DNA of 64,000 nucleotides from assembly GCF_023148685.1 (NCBI RefSeq), contig NZ_JAHXNL010000006.1, positions 38,907 through 102,906 on the forward strand. Direction: 5' to 3'. Both the position numbers and the translations under genes were made by a program. The notes under the pieces were generated by a model that saw only the letters and a list, made by a program, of their open reading frames with translations, was not told the DNA's origin and did not search any database. Shown piece after piece: positions 35,887 through 44,365 of the stretch. Numbering within the stretch: position 1 is the first letter of the stretch; the number at the start of each line of letters is the position of its first letter. The stretch comes from Georgenia sp. EYE_87. Lineage in GTDB: Bacteria > Actinomycetota > Actinomycetes > Actinomycetales > Actinomycetaceae.

Positions 35887-36837
35887 ATGATCGAGGCGCA
35901 CGACCTCACCAAGCGCTACGGCAGCAAGACCGCCGTCGACCACCTGAGCTTCACCATCCAGCCGGGCACCGTCACCGGGTTCCTTGGCCCGAACGGGGCC
36001 GGCAAGTCCACGACGATGCGCATGATCGTCGGCCTGGACCGGCCGACGTCGGGCACGGTGACCGTCAACGGCAGGCCGTACACGAAGCACCGTTCGCCGC
36101 TGAAGGAGGTCGGGGTGCTGCTGGACGCCAAGGCGGTCCACCCAGGGCGCAGCGCCCGGTCGCACCTGCGCACCATGGCCGCCACCCACGGCATCCCCAC
36201 CCGGCGGGTGGACGAGGTCATCGAGATGACCGGCCTGGCCGGCGTCGCGGGCAAGCGGGTCGGCGGGTTCTCCCTCGGCATGGGCCAGCGGCTCGGCATC
36301 GCCTCCGCCCTGCTCGGCGACCCCCGCACGCTCATCCTCGACGAGCCGGTCAACGGCCTCGACCCCGAGGGCGTGAAGTGGGTCCGCACCCTGGTGCGCT
36401 ACCTCGCCGGCGAGGGCCGCACCGTCTTCCTCTCCTCGCACCTGATGTCGGAGATGGCGCAGACCGCCGACCAGCTCCTGGTCATCGGCCGCGGCCGGAT
36501 CATCACCGCGGGCCCCGTCCAGGAGGTCATCGACTCCGTCACCGGCACCACGGTCCACGTGCGCTCCCCGCAGGCGGCCGCGCTCGCCGAACGGCTGCGC
36601 GCCGCCGGCGCGACCGTCTCCTCCGCCGAGGCCGGCGCGCTCGCCCTGCAGGGCGTCACCGCCGAGCAGGTCGGCGAGACCGCAGCGGCGCACGGCATCG
36701 TGCTCCACGAGCTCACGCCGCAGCGGGCCAGCCTCGAGGAGGCCTACATGAACCTCACCCAGGACGCGGTGGAGTACCGCTCCGACGCCCAGTCCGCCCC
36801 GATCCGCCCCGCCGTCGGGCAGGAGGCCCTCAAGTGA
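35887..36837 (+). CDS. ABC transporter ATP-binding protein
   Basis: 316-aa ATPase of the ABC-2-type (drug/antimicrobial resistance) group. Walker A GPNGAGKST at about 34-42, signature FSLGMGQRLGIA, Walker B TLILDEPVNGLD, H-loop FLSSHLMSE. After about 220 a C-terminal accessory domain follows. It is first in a four-gene unit with a permease, a sensor kinase and a response regulator, each overlapping or nearly overlapping the next, a layout common for self-regulated envelope-stress or peptide-resistance exporters. The cargo is unknown. Confidence 0.93.
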   Translation: MIEAHDLTKRYGSKTAVDHLSFTIQPGTVTGFLGPNGAGKSTTMRMIVGLDRPTSGTVTVNGRPYTKHRSPLKEVGVLLDAKAVHPGRSARSHLRTMAATHGIPTRRVDEVIEMTGLAGVAGKRVGGFSLGMGQRLGIASALLGDPRTLILDEPVNGLDPEGVKWVRTLVRYLAGEGRTVFLSSHLMSEMAQTADQLLVIGRGRIITAGPVQEVIDSVTGTTVHVRSPQAAALAERLRAAGATVSSAEAGALALQGVTAEQVGETAAAHGIVLHELTPQRASLEEAYMNLTQDAVEYRSDAQSAPIRPAVGQEALK

Positions 36838-37694
36838 GCACCACGACCACGACCACCACCCCCGCCGCCCCCGCCCGTCCCCAGTCCCACCGCCCGGCGG
36901 TGGACGCCCGCCTGACCTTCGCCGGAGTCATGCGCGGCGAGTGGATCAAGCTCCTCTCGCTCCGCTCGACCTGGTGGACCCTGGGCATCACCGTCGCCGT
37001 CATGGCGCTGCTGGCCCTCGCCCAGGCGTCGTCGGTGCGGTTCCTGCTCGACCCCCCGATGTCCGTGCCCGTCGAGGAGCTGCACGGCGCCGAGTTCGTC
37101 ATCGGCGGCTACCAGTTCGGCCTGGTGACCGTCGCCGTCCTCGGCGTCCTGCTGATCACCGGCGAGTACTCGACCGGCATGATCCGCTCCACCCTCGCCG
37201 CGGTGCCGGGCCGGCTGCCCGTGCTCGCGGCCAAGGCGCTCGCCCTGGTCGTCGTCACCGCGGCCGTCAGCGTCGTCAGCCTCGCCGCCGCGTACCTGGT
37301 GACGATGCCGCTGCTCTCCGACCACGACCTCGTGCCGGCCCTGGACGACTCCCTCACCTGGCAGGCGTTCGGCGGCATGGCCTACTTCTTCGTCGCCACC
37401 GCGCTCACCGCCCTCGGCCTCGGGGCCGTGCTCCGCCACACCGCCGGCACCATCACCGCGGTGCTCGGCCTGCTGCTCCTGCTGCCGATGATCCTCCAGT
37501 TCATCAACATCGACTGGGTCCAGGACGTCATGACGTACCTGCCTCTGCCGGCCGCCACGGCGTTCCTGGGCATCAGCGGGTTCTTCGGCTCCAACGAGAA
37601 CCTCACCGCGTGGCAGGGCGTCGCCGTGGTCGGCGCGTACGCCGTCGTCGCCCTCGCCGCGGGCGCCTGGTCGCTGAAGCGCCGGGACGCCTGA
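36834..37694 (+). CDS. ABC-2 type transporter permease
   Basis: 286-aa membrane subunit. The N-terminus has a run of seven Thr (VSTTTTTTT) and a Pro-rich stretch, then the cytoplasmic VMRGEWIKLLSLRSTWWTL typical of this permease class, and six hydrophobic segments. LLITGEYSTGMIRSTLAAVPGR is the conserved loop after helix 2. The GTG overlaps the ATPase stop (GTGA), with AGGAGG upstream. Confidence 0.9.
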   Translation: MSTTTTTTTPAAPARPQSHRPAVDARLTFAGVMRGEWIKLLSLRSTWWTLGITVAVMALLALAQASSVRFLLDPPMSVPVEELHGAEFVIGGYQFGLVTVAVLGVLLITGEYSTGMIRSTLAAVPGRLPVLAAKALALVVVTAAVSVVSLAAAYLVTMPLLSDHDLVPALDDSLTWQAFGGMAYFFVATALTALGLGAVLRHTAGTITAVLGLLLLLPMILQFINIDWVQDVMTYLPLPAATAFLGISGFFGSNENLTAWQGVAVVGAYAVVALAAGAWSLKRRDA

Positions 37695-37699
37695 TCACC

Positions 37700-39133
37700 G
37701 TGTCCCCCGACCGCGGACGTGCGCCGCAGGTCCCGCCTGCGGCGCACGTCGGCGCGCCCGGGGGCCCCGTTCCACCGGTCGCGCCGGCGCCTGCCGCCGC
37801 GACGCTCGACGAGGCCTCGGTGCGGCGCGCCGGCCCGGTCCGCCGCTTCGTCCTGGGCCACCCGCGGGCCGTCGACGCGATCGTGGTCGCCGTCTTCCTC
37901 GTCCCCGCGGTCCTGGGCGAGCTCGCCCCCGAGGTCCTGGCCGACGGCGCACGCGGCCCCGCCGAGCGGGCGACGGTCGCCGCCGTCGTCCTGCTGACCG
38001 CCCTCGCCCTGTGGTGGCGCCGCAGCGCGCCCGTCCGGGTGCTCACCGCGACCACGGCGCTGCTCGCCCTCTCGCTCGCGGTCACCCGGGACACCACCAC
38101 CGTCGAGGTCGCCGCGGTCCTGGCCCTCTACGCCGTCGCCGCGTACCGCCCCGCCTCCACCGCGTGGGGCTGTCTGGCTCTGCTCAACGTGGTCTCGGGC
38201 GCCTCCCTCCTGCTGTGGATGGACGTCACCCAGGAGACCGCGGTGCTCACCACCACCACCCCGCACTCCGAGACGGTGCAGGAGGTCAGCCAGCTCCAGG
38301 CGCTCGTCGTCCTGCAGATCACGGTGCTGGTGCTCTCCGTCGTCGCGGTGGCGCTCGGCACCGGAGCCCGCGGCCGCCGGCTGCACGTCGAGAGCCTGCT
38401 CGAGCGGACCCGTCAGCTCGTGCTCGAGCGGGACCAGCGCGAGCAGCTCGCCGTCTCCGCCGAGCGCACGCGGATCGCCCGCGAGATGCACGACGTCGTC
38501 GCCCACTCCCTGTCCGTGATGATCACCCTGGCCGACGGCGCCTCCGCGGCGATGACCCGGCGGCCCGACCTGGCCCGCGAGGCCCTGGAGCAGCTCGCCG
38601 AGACCGGCCGCTCCGCGCTCGCCGACACGCGGCGCATGGTCGGGGTGCTGCGCGAGGACTCGCCCGCCCCGGCCCCCGGCCCGGCACCAGGCCCGGCCGA
38701 CGGCAGCCTCGGCGGCGATGTCGCCCCGCTGGCGCCGCAGCCGGCCGCCCACGACCTCGCCGACCTCGTCGAGCGCTTCCGGGTGACCGGGCTGCCCGTG
38801 CGGCTCACCGAGTCGGGCCCGCCCCTGCCCGAGGACGCCGGGCTGCAGCTGGCCGTCTACCGCATCGTCCAGGAGTGCCTGACCAACGTGCTGCGGTACG
38901 CCCGGCTCAGCCCCCGGATCGACGTGACGGTCGAACGGCTCGACGGCCGCGTCGTCGTCACCGTGGACAATGACTCCGGGACGGCCGGCGACGCCATGGT
39001 CGGCAGCGGCCGCGGCCTCATCGGCATCCGCGAGCGGGCGGCCGTGTACGACGGGCACGTGGAGGCGGGGCCGACGCCGACGGGCTGGCGGGTCCGGGCC
39101 GAGCTGGGCTGGAACTGGGAGGGACGAGGGTGA
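37700..39133 (+). CDS. Sensor histidine kinase (NarL/LuxR-pair type, HisKA_3)
   Basis: 477-aa membrane kinase. A Pro/Ala-rich N-terminal region is followed by about five to six hydrophobic segments (45-215) with little extracellular sequence, i.e. an intramembrane-sensing type. The dimerisation helix carries the phosphoacceptor His264 in AREMHDVVAHSLS. The HATPase_c domain has VQECLTNVLRYA (N-box) and GRGLIGIRERAAVYDG (G-box). A Pro/Ala/Gly linker (about 317-340) separates the two. The start is uncertain (GTG 37700, no strong ribosome site). It overlaps the regulator gene by four bases. Confidence 0.92.
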   Translation: MSPDRGRAPQVPPAAHVGAPGGPVPPVAPAPAAATLDEASVRRAGPVRRFVLGHPRAVDAIVVAVFLVPAVLGELAPEVLADGARGPAERATVAAVVLLTALALWWRRSAPVRVLTATTALLALSLAVTRDTTTVEVAAVLALYAVAAYRPASTAWGCLALLNVVSGASLLLWMDVTQETAVLTTTTPHSETVQEVSQLQALVVLQITVLVLSVVAVALGTGARGRRLHVESLLERTRQLVLERDQREQLAVSAERTRIAREMHDVVAHSLSVMITLADGASAAMTRRPDLAREALEQLAETGRSALADTRRMVGVLREDSPAPAPGPAPGPADGSLGGDVAPLAPQPAAHDLADLVERFRVTGLPVRLTESGPPLPEDAGLQLAVYRIVQECLTNVLRYARLSPRIDVTVERLDGRVVVTVDNDSGTAGDAMVGSGRGLIGIRERAAVYDGHVEAGPTPTGWRVRAELGWNWEGRG

Positions 39134-39804
39134 GCGTTCGGGTGCTGCTGGCGGACGACCAGTCGCTGCTGCGCATGGGTTTCCGCATGGTCCTGGAGGC
39201 CGAGGAGGACCTGGAGGTGGTCGGGGAGGCCGCTGACGGGGCGTCGGCCGTCCGGATGGTCGCGGCCCTCTCCCCCGACGTGGTGCTGATGGACGTGCGC
39301 ATGCCCGGCCTGAACGGGCTGGAGGCGACCGAGCGGATCGTCGCCGAGCACCCCGCCTCGAAGGTGCTCATCCTGACCACCTTCGACGTCGACGAGTACG
39401 CCTTCGCCGGGCTGCGCGCCGGGGCGAGCGGGTTCCTGCTCAAGGACACCCGGCCGGCCGACCTGGTCCACGCGATCCGGTCCGTCGCCCACGGCGACGC
39501 CGTCGTGTCCCCGCGGATCACCCGCCGCATGCTCGAGCTCTTCGGGCAGCACCTGCCGGCCGGGGCCGAGGACGGCGCCGCCGACGGCCGCGACCCGCGA
39601 CTCACCCGGCTCACCGCCCGCGAGCTCGAGGTGCTCGGGCTCGTCGCGGAGGGTCTGTCGAACGCGGAGATCGCCGCGCGCCTCGTGGTCTCCGAGACCA
39701 CGGTGAAGACGCACGTGGGCAACGTGCTCGGCAAGCTCGAGCTGCGTGACCGGGTCCAGGCCGTCGTGCTGGCCTACGAGACCGGGCTGGTGCGGCCGGG
39801 CTGA
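39130..39804 (+). CDS. LuxR-type response regulator
   Basis: 224-aa transcription factor. Receiver domain 1-120: acidic Asp9-Asp10, phosphorylation site Asp55 (VVLMDVRMPG), switch Thr in LILTTFDVDEY and Lys in FLLKDTRPADL. The LuxR helix-turn-helix is at about 158-220 (LTARELEVLGLVAEGLSNAEIA, SETTVKTHVGNVLGKLEL). It almost certainly pairs with the upstream kinase and may control the ABC genes ahead of it. Ends in an 18-bp terminator. Confidence 0.95.
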   Translation: MSVRVLLADDQSLLRMGFRMVLEAEEDLEVVGEAADGASAVRMVAALSPDVVLMDVRMPGLNGLEATERIVAEHPASKVLILTTFDVDEYAFAGLRAGASGFLLKDTRPADLVHAIRSVAHGDAVVSPRITRRMLELFGQHLPAGAEDGAADGRDPRLTRLTARELEVLGLVAEGLSNAEIAARLVVSETTVKTHVGNVLGKLELRDRVQAVVLAYETGLVRPG

Positions 39805-39817
39805 GCCGGCCGGGCAC

Positions 39818-39857
39818 GACGAGGGGGCGCCGACCTGACGGTCGGCGCCCCCTCGTC
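39818..39857. terminator. 18-bp perfect bidirectional terminator
   Basis: 39818-39835 pairs perfectly with 39840-39857 around TGAC, between the response regulator (plus) and the NADH dehydrogenase (minus). Confidence 0.93.
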
Positions 39858-39874
39858 ATCACTGCCCCGGAGGG

Positions 39875-41410
39875 CTACTTCTTGGCGGCGTCCGCGTCCG
39901 CGATCTTCGCGCCGGCGGCGGCGGGGGCCACACCGGGGGCGGCGGGCCTGTTGTCCGACGCGGCGGCAGCCTCCCACGCGGCCCGCGGGTTCTGCAGGGC
40001 GCCGAGGGAGACGAGCTCGCGGCGGAAGAACAGCGCCTCGGTCCAGTCCGCGAGGATGCGGACCTTGCGCTCGAAGGACGGCATCGCGAGCACGTGGTAG
40101 CTGCGGTGCATGAACCAGGCGAGCGGGCCGCGGAACTTGAAGCCCATGATCTGCGCGACGCCCTTGTACAGGCCGAGCGAGGCCACGGTCCCGATGTTCT
40201 CGTGGCGGTACTCCTCGGGCTCCTCCCCGCGCAGCACCCGGGCGAGGTTCTCCCCCAGCTGCTTGCCCTGGCGCACGGCGTGCTGCGCGGTGGGCGCGGT
40301 GGTCGCGGCGGGGTCCGAGGAGGTCAGGTCCGGCACCGCGGCGTTGTCGCCGGCGGCCCAGGCGCCCTCGACGACGGTCCCGTCCTCGTTCACCACCTGC
40401 AGCGAGGCGTTGGTGCGCACCCGGCCGCGGGCGTCGAGCGGGAGGTCCGTGTTCGCGAGCACCGGGTTGGCCTTGACCCCGGCGGTCCACACGATGGTGT
40501 CGGCCTCGAACTTCTCGCCCGTGGACAGCTCCACGACGCCGTCGACGCAGGAGTTGAGGAAGGTGTTGAGGTGGATCTCGACGCCGCGCTCGCGCAGCTG
40601 CTCGATGGCGTAGCCGCCCAGCTCCTCGCCCAGCTCGGGGAGGATGCGCCCGGCGCCCTCGACGACGACGAAGCGCAGGTCCTCGGCCTCGATCGAGTCG
40701 TACTCCTTGGTGGCCGTGCGGGCCATGTCCTCGACCTCGCCGATCGCCTCGATGCCGGCGAACCCGCCGCCGACGAAGACGAACGTGAGCATCCGGCGCC
40801 GCTTCTCGGCGTCCCAGGTGGAGGCGGCCTCGGCGAGCTTGTTGAGGACGCGGTTGCGCAGCGCGGTGGCCTCCTCGATGTGCTTGAAGCCGATGGCGTT
40901 CTCGGCCAGCCCGGGGATCGGCAGCGTGCGGGCGACGGAACCGAGGCCGACGACGAGGTGGTCGTACGTGACCTCGTACGCGGGGTCGTCGTTGACGGGC
41001 TGGATGACCGCCTTGCGCTCGGCGTGCCGGATCTCGGTGATGGAGCCGGTCAGCACGCTGGTGCCCTTGAGCTCGCGGCGCAGCGACGTCACCACGTGGC
41101 GCGGCTCGATGGAGCCGGCCGCCGCCTCGGGCAGGAACGGCTGGTAGGTCATGTAGGGACGCGGGTCGACGACGGCGATCTCGGCGTCCTGGCGACCCAG
41201 GTGCTTGCGCAGCGTCGTGGCCGTGTAGAGGCCGATGTAGCCGCCGCCGGCGACGAGGATGCGGGGGGTGCGGCCGCCGTGGAGGACGGGCCGCACGGAC
41301 TCCTCCCCACGTGCCTGCAGGGACTTCGCAGCAAGGGCACCGGCGCCCGCGAGGGCGGCCACCGAGCTGCTGACGGCGAGGGAACGCAGGAAGGATGCCA
41401 TGCCTTCCAT
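39875..41410 (-). CDS. Type II NADH dehydrogenase-like FAD oxidoreductase
   Basis: 511-aa flavoprotein of the NDH-2 family, which passes electrons from NADH to quinone without proton pumping. FAD motif ILVAGGGYIGLYTATTLRKH near residue 48, second dinucleotide motif FVFVGGGFAGIEAIGE for NADH, and GAWAAGDNAAVPDL near the C-terminal FAD site. The C-terminal part has a hydrophobic/amphipathic patch (PLAWFMHRSYHVLAM) for membrane association and an Ala-rich tail. An N-terminal hydrophobic stretch (about 5-22) may be a membrane anchor. Start uncertain: ATG 41410 or 41401. Confidence 0.9.
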   Translation of the reverse strand: MEGMASFLRSLAVSSSVAALAGAGALAAKSLQARGEESVRPVLHGGRTPRILVAGGGYIGLYTATTLRKHLGRQDAEIAVVDPRPYMTYQPFLPEAAAGSIEPRHVVTSLRRELKGTSVLTGSITEIRHAERKAVIQPVNDDPAYEVTYDHLVVGLGSVARTLPIPGLAENAIGFKHIEEATALRNRVLNKLAEAASTWDAEKRRRMLTFVFVGGGFAGIEAIGEVEDMARTATKEYDSIEAEDLRFVVVEGAGRILPELGEELGGYAIEQLRERGVEIHLNTFLNSCVDGVVELSTGEKFEADTIVWTAGVKANPVLANTDLPLDARGRVRTNASLQVVNEDGTVVEGAWAAGDNAAVPDLTSSDPAATTAPTAQHAVRQGKQLGENLARVLRGEEPEEYRHENIGTVASLGLYKGVAQIMGFKFRGPLAWFMHRSYHVLAMPSFERKVRILADWTEALFFRRELVSLGALQNPRAAWEAAAASDNRPAAPGVAPAAAGAKIADADAAKK

Positions 41411-41559
41411 CGTAAGAGCCGTACTGCCGGGGAGCCTCCCCGGGCGGGGACCTTTGTCCCGTGATAACGACCACGTCGGTGCCCGGGGCACCCCTGATCC
41501 GTCCAACGAGCGGCGGGCCGCCGAGGTTCCGGGGCGGGTCGGGCAGGATGGGGCCCGAC

Positions 41560-41633
41560 GCCCCCATAGCCCAACTGGCAGAGGCAGCCGGCTTAAACCC
41601 GGCCCAGTACGGGTTCGAATCCCGTTGGGGGCA
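41560..41633 (+). tRNA. tRNA with UAA anticodon, class-I (short variable loop); tRNA-Leu by anticodon only
   Basis: 74 nt folding into a full cloverleaf: acceptor stem GCCCCCA (41560-41566) with TGGGGGC (41626-41632), discriminator A; D arm with G18-G19; anticodon stem GCCGG/CCGGC enclosing loop CTTAAAC (41592-41598), anticodon TAA at 41594-41596; variable loop of five bases CCAGT; T arm with canonical loop TTCGAAT. No CCA is encoded. Bacterial tRNA-Leu normally has a long class-II variable arm, absent here. It reads UUA, a codon almost unused in such GC-rich genomes. All stems pair perfectly, so it does not look like a pseudogene. Confidence 0.88.
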
Positions 41634-41639
41634 CGGAGG

Positions 41640-41709
41640 GGTCCCGTCGGGGCACGAGAGGTGCCCGACGGGGCCTGTTGGGGGCCCGACGGTCCCGTCG
41701 GGGCACGAG
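41640..41709. repeat. 19-bp direct repeats resembling the tRNA 3' end, with a hairpin
   Basis: GGTCCCGTCGGGGCACGAG occurs at 41640-41658 and 41691-41709. Both resemble the tRNA 3' segment (TCCCGTTGGGGGCACG at 41620-41635). The first copy's 41643-41655 pairs with 41661-41672 (one bulge), so it could terminate the tRNA transcript. Confidence 0.65.
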
Positions 41710-41902
41710 GGGCGCCCCGCCGCGCCCGCCGGGTCGCGCGCGGCCGACGGGGCCGGGGCTCCGCCGTCGGCACCCCCGCGGCCGCGGCAACTGGCGGCAA
41801 CACGGCGGTGGGCCCGGCGCCGCGCCCTATCGTGGCCAGATCGAGGCCGGTCGACGCTGCCCACGCGTGCCCGGCGAGCCAGCGCAGGGAGTACGCACGA
41901 CG

Positions 41903-43141
41903 ATGAGCAGAACGACAGACAGGGCGCGCCGCGGGATCCTCAGCACCTACCGCCACAAGCTGGAGAACGAGACCTTCGCGGGAATGGTGCTCCTCGCCGG
42001 CGCGGTCGTGGCGCTCGTCTGGGCCAACTCGCCGTGGCGCGAGAGCTACCAGGCGCTGTCCGGGTACGTCGTGGGCCCCGAGGCGCTCCACCTCGCGCTG
42101 CCCGTGTCGGGCTGGGCGGCGGACGGGCTGCTGGCGATCTTCTTCTTCGTGGTCGGGCTCGAGCTCAAGACCGAGTTCGTCACCGGCGCGCTGCGCGACG
42201 TCAAGCTTGCGCTGGTGCCGATCCTCGCGGCCGTCTTCGGGATGGTCGGCCCCGCCGCCGTCTACACGGCGATCCAGGCCTTCTCCGGTTCCGGGCGGTA
42301 CGAGGGCTGGGCCATCCCGGTCGCGACCGACATCGCGTTCGCCGTCGCCGTCCTGGGCATCTTCGGCCGTGGTCTCCCGCCCGCGGTGCGCACGTTCCTG
42401 CTGACCCTGGCCGTCGTCGACGACCTGCTGGGCATCACCGTGATCGCGATCTTCTACACGGAGGAGATCCACGTCGTCGCCCTGCTCGGCTCCCTGGCCC
42501 TGGTCGCCCTGTTCGGGGTGCTCGTCAACCGGCGCATCACGTCGTGGTGGCTGCTCGTCCCGATCGCGGTGGTGGCGTGGGCGCTCATGCACGCCTCCGG
42601 GGTGCACGCCACGATCTCCGGCGTGCTGATGGGGCTCACGGTGCCGGCGCTGGCCCGGCACGGCGAGCACGGCGCCATGACGCACCGGTTCGTCGAGCGC
42701 ATCCAGCCGTGGTCCGCGGGGCTGGTCCTGCCGGTCTTCGCCTTCTTCGCCGCCGGCGTCTCGGTGGTCGACTCCGGTGGCCTCGGCGGGATGCTGGCCG
42801 ACCCGGTGGCGGTGGGCGTCTACCTCGCGCTCCCTCTCGGCAAGCTGCTGGGCATCTGGGGCGGTGTCGCCCTCCTGACGAAGCTCACCCGGCTGCGGCT
42901 GGGGAGCGGCATCGACCTCGCGGACATCTTCCCGGTGGCGATGGTCGCCGGGATCGGCTTCACCGTGTCGCTGCTCATCGCGAGCCTGTCCTTCGACGCC
43001 TCCGACCCCGCCTCGGCCCACGCCCGCGTCGCCGTGCTGCTGGGCTCGCTGATCGCCGCCGTGCTCGGTGCGGTGCTGCTCCGCCTGCGGGCCGCCGTGC
43101 GCGTCCGCGGGCGCGCCGCGCACCCGCGCGCCCGCCGCTGA
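41903..43141 (+). CDS. nhaA: Na+/H+ antiporter NhaA (copy 1)
   Basis: 412-aa secondary antiporter exchanging Na+ for H+ to control internal pH and sodium. The early VWANSPWRESYQAL, FFFVVGLELKTEFVTG and the two functional motifs ATDIAFAVAVLGIFGRGLP and AVVDDLLGI (the Asp pair that binds the ion) are intact. Eleven to twelve hydrophobic segments fit the fold. ATG 41903 with AGGGAG upstream. It is about 70% identical by eye over many segments to the second copy at 44970-46232, in opposite orientation. Confidence 0.95.
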   Translation: MSRTTDRARRGILSTYRHKLENETFAGMVLLAGAVVALVWANSPWRESYQALSGYVVGPEALHLALPVSGWAADGLLAIFFFVVGLELKTEFVTGALRDVKLALVPILAAVFGMVGPAAVYTAIQAFSGSGRYEGWAIPVATDIAFAVAVLGIFGRGLPPAVRTFLLTLAVVDDLLGITVIAIFYTEEIHVVALLGSLALVALFGVLVNRRITSWWLLVPIAVVAWALMHASGVHATISGVLMGLTVPALARHGEHGAMTHRFVERIQPWSAGLVLPVFAFFAAGVSVVDSGGLGGMLADPVAVGVYLALPLGKLLGIWGGVALLTKLTRLRLGSGIDLADIFPVAMVAGIGFTVSLLIASLSFDASDPASAHARVAVLLGSLIAAVLGAVLLRLRAAVRVRGRAAHPRARR

Positions 43142-43218
43142 CGCAGCCGTCTCCGGAAGGCTCGCCGAGGAGCCGCCAGCCGACAACGGGGCAGATTGGT
43201 GTCCCTCCGGGGCACCGA

Positions 43219-43307
43219 TCTTCCCCGGTCCGCCCCGAACGGTGGCGGGCTCGACGACCTCCACGCGCTGGCGGAGACGTCTTCCCCGGTCCGCCCGAAC
43301 GGTGGCG
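43219..43307. repeat. 28/29-bp direct repeat between nhaA and ppx
   Basis: A 29-bp element at 43219-43247 recurs at 43280-43307 with one base missing (a C in the central run). Both read TCTTCCCCGGTCCGCCC then GAACGGTGGCG. They lie between convergent stops; the second ends 10 bases from the ppx stop. Confidence 0.75.
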
Positions 43308-43316
43308 CGGCCGGGC

Positions 43317-44276
43317 TCAGCGCACCAGGGACAGGGCGATCCCGTCGAGGATGTCGTGCTCGCTTGTCACCACCGGGCCGAGCACGCCGCCGTCGGCCTC
43401 GACCTCGGCCGCGACCCGAGCGACCACCTCTGACCACACCAGTGCGCCCGCCCCGATGACGTCCACCCGCCCCGGGTGCATGAACCCCATCGCGGCCCGT
43501 TCCCCGTGCGAGGCGTGCAGCAGCGCCGAGCACGACGCGAGGACCTCCGGGACCTCCAGAGCAGCGCCGTCGATCGCCGCCGGGTCGTAGGCGGGCAGCC
43601 CGAGCGCGTGGGCGGTGATCGTGGTGACCGAGCCGGCCAGGCCCACGAGGGTCCGCGCCCGCCCGAGCGGGACGACGGCGGAGGCGTCGTCGAGCAGGCG
43701 TCGCACGTCCGCCCGGGCGGCCTCCTCCTCGGCGGCGGTGGGCGGGTCGGTGCGCAGGTGCCGCTCGGTCAGCCGCACGCAGCCGACGTCCAGCGACAGC
43801 GCCGCCTGCGCGGAACCGTCCCCGAGGACGAGCTCGGTGGACCCGCCGCCGATGTCGACGACCAGGTACGGGCCGGCGTGCGAGGGGTCGAGGACGCTCA
43901 CGGCGCCGGCGAAGCTCAGCGCCGCCTCCTCCTCGCCCGAGATCACCTCTGGGGTCACGCCGAGGGCCTCGCGGACGCCGTCGACGAAGTCCTGGCGGTT
44001 CTCGGCGTCGCGGGTGGCCGAGGTGGCGACGAACCGGGTGCGCTCGACGCCGAGCACGCGGCAGCGCTCGGCGTAGTCACGGGCGGCGACCAGGGTGCGC
44101 TCGAGCGCGGCGGGGTCGAGCCGGCCGGTGCGGTCCACCCCCTGCCCCAGGCGGACGATCTCCATGCGGCGCTCGACGTCGGTCAGCCGGGTCCCCCGGG
44201 CGCCGTCCGGCTCCAGGTCGGCGACGAGCAGGCGGATGGAGTTGGTGCCACAGTCGATGGCCGCTACACGAGTCAC
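43317..44276 (-). CDS. Exopolyphosphatase Ppx/GppA family
   Basis: 319-aa actin-fold phosphatase acting on polyphosphate or pppGpp. Motifs: phosphate-1 VAAIDCGTNSIRLLVAD, phosphate-2 LVVDIGGGSTEL and the later LVGLAGSVTTITAHALGLP. The protein is the short one-domain type (about 310-340 aa) common in actinobacteria, where mycobacterial relatives hydrolyse short-chain polyphosphate. The GTG at 44276 has a weak ribosome site. The gene normally follows DUF501; here an nhaA copy and ybaK separate them. Confidence 0.93.
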   Translation of the reverse strand: MTRVAAIDCGTNSIRLLVADLEPDGARGTRLTDVERRMEIVRLGQGVDRTGRLDPAALERTLVAARDYAERCRVLGVERTRFVATSATRDAENRQDFVDGVREALGVTPEVISGEEEAALSFAGAVSVLDPSHAGPYLVVDIGGGSTELVLGDGSAQAALSLDVGCVRLTERHLRTDPPTAAEEEAARADVRRLLDDASAVVPLGRARTLVGLAGSVTTITAHALGLPAYDPAAIDGAALEVPEVLASCSALLHASHGERAAMGFMHPGRVDVIGAGALVWSEVVARVAAEVEADGGVLGPVVTSEHDILDGIALSLVR

Positions 44277-44352
44277 CGGACAACCCTGCCACGGCGTCGC
44301 GGCCCGTCGCGCGGCCGGAGAGCGGGGTGGGGGCCCGGGACGAGCGGGGCCC

Positions 44353-44358
44353 TAGGCT
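44353..44358 (+). promoter_or_regulatory. Candidate -10 box (TAGGCT) of ybaK
   Basis: TAGGCT ends 7 bases before the ATG at 44366, no Shine-Dalgarno; leaderless geometry. Confidence 0.5.
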
Positions 44359-44365
44359 GGCCCTC

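Noticed and set aside
35887..39804. Antibiotic biosynthesis or self-resistance cluster
   Set aside because: The ABC pair plus kinase and regulator has no biosynthetic gene beside it; it is the common stand-alone envelope or peptide-response layout.
41560..41633. tRNA pseudogene
   Set aside because: All four stems pair perfectly and the D- and T-loop landmarks are intact, so decay is unlikely despite the odd class/anticodon match.
41640..41709. CRISPR-like repeat array after the tRNA
   Set aside because: Only two 19-bp repeats with one spacer, no cas genes, and the units resemble the adjacent tRNA end.
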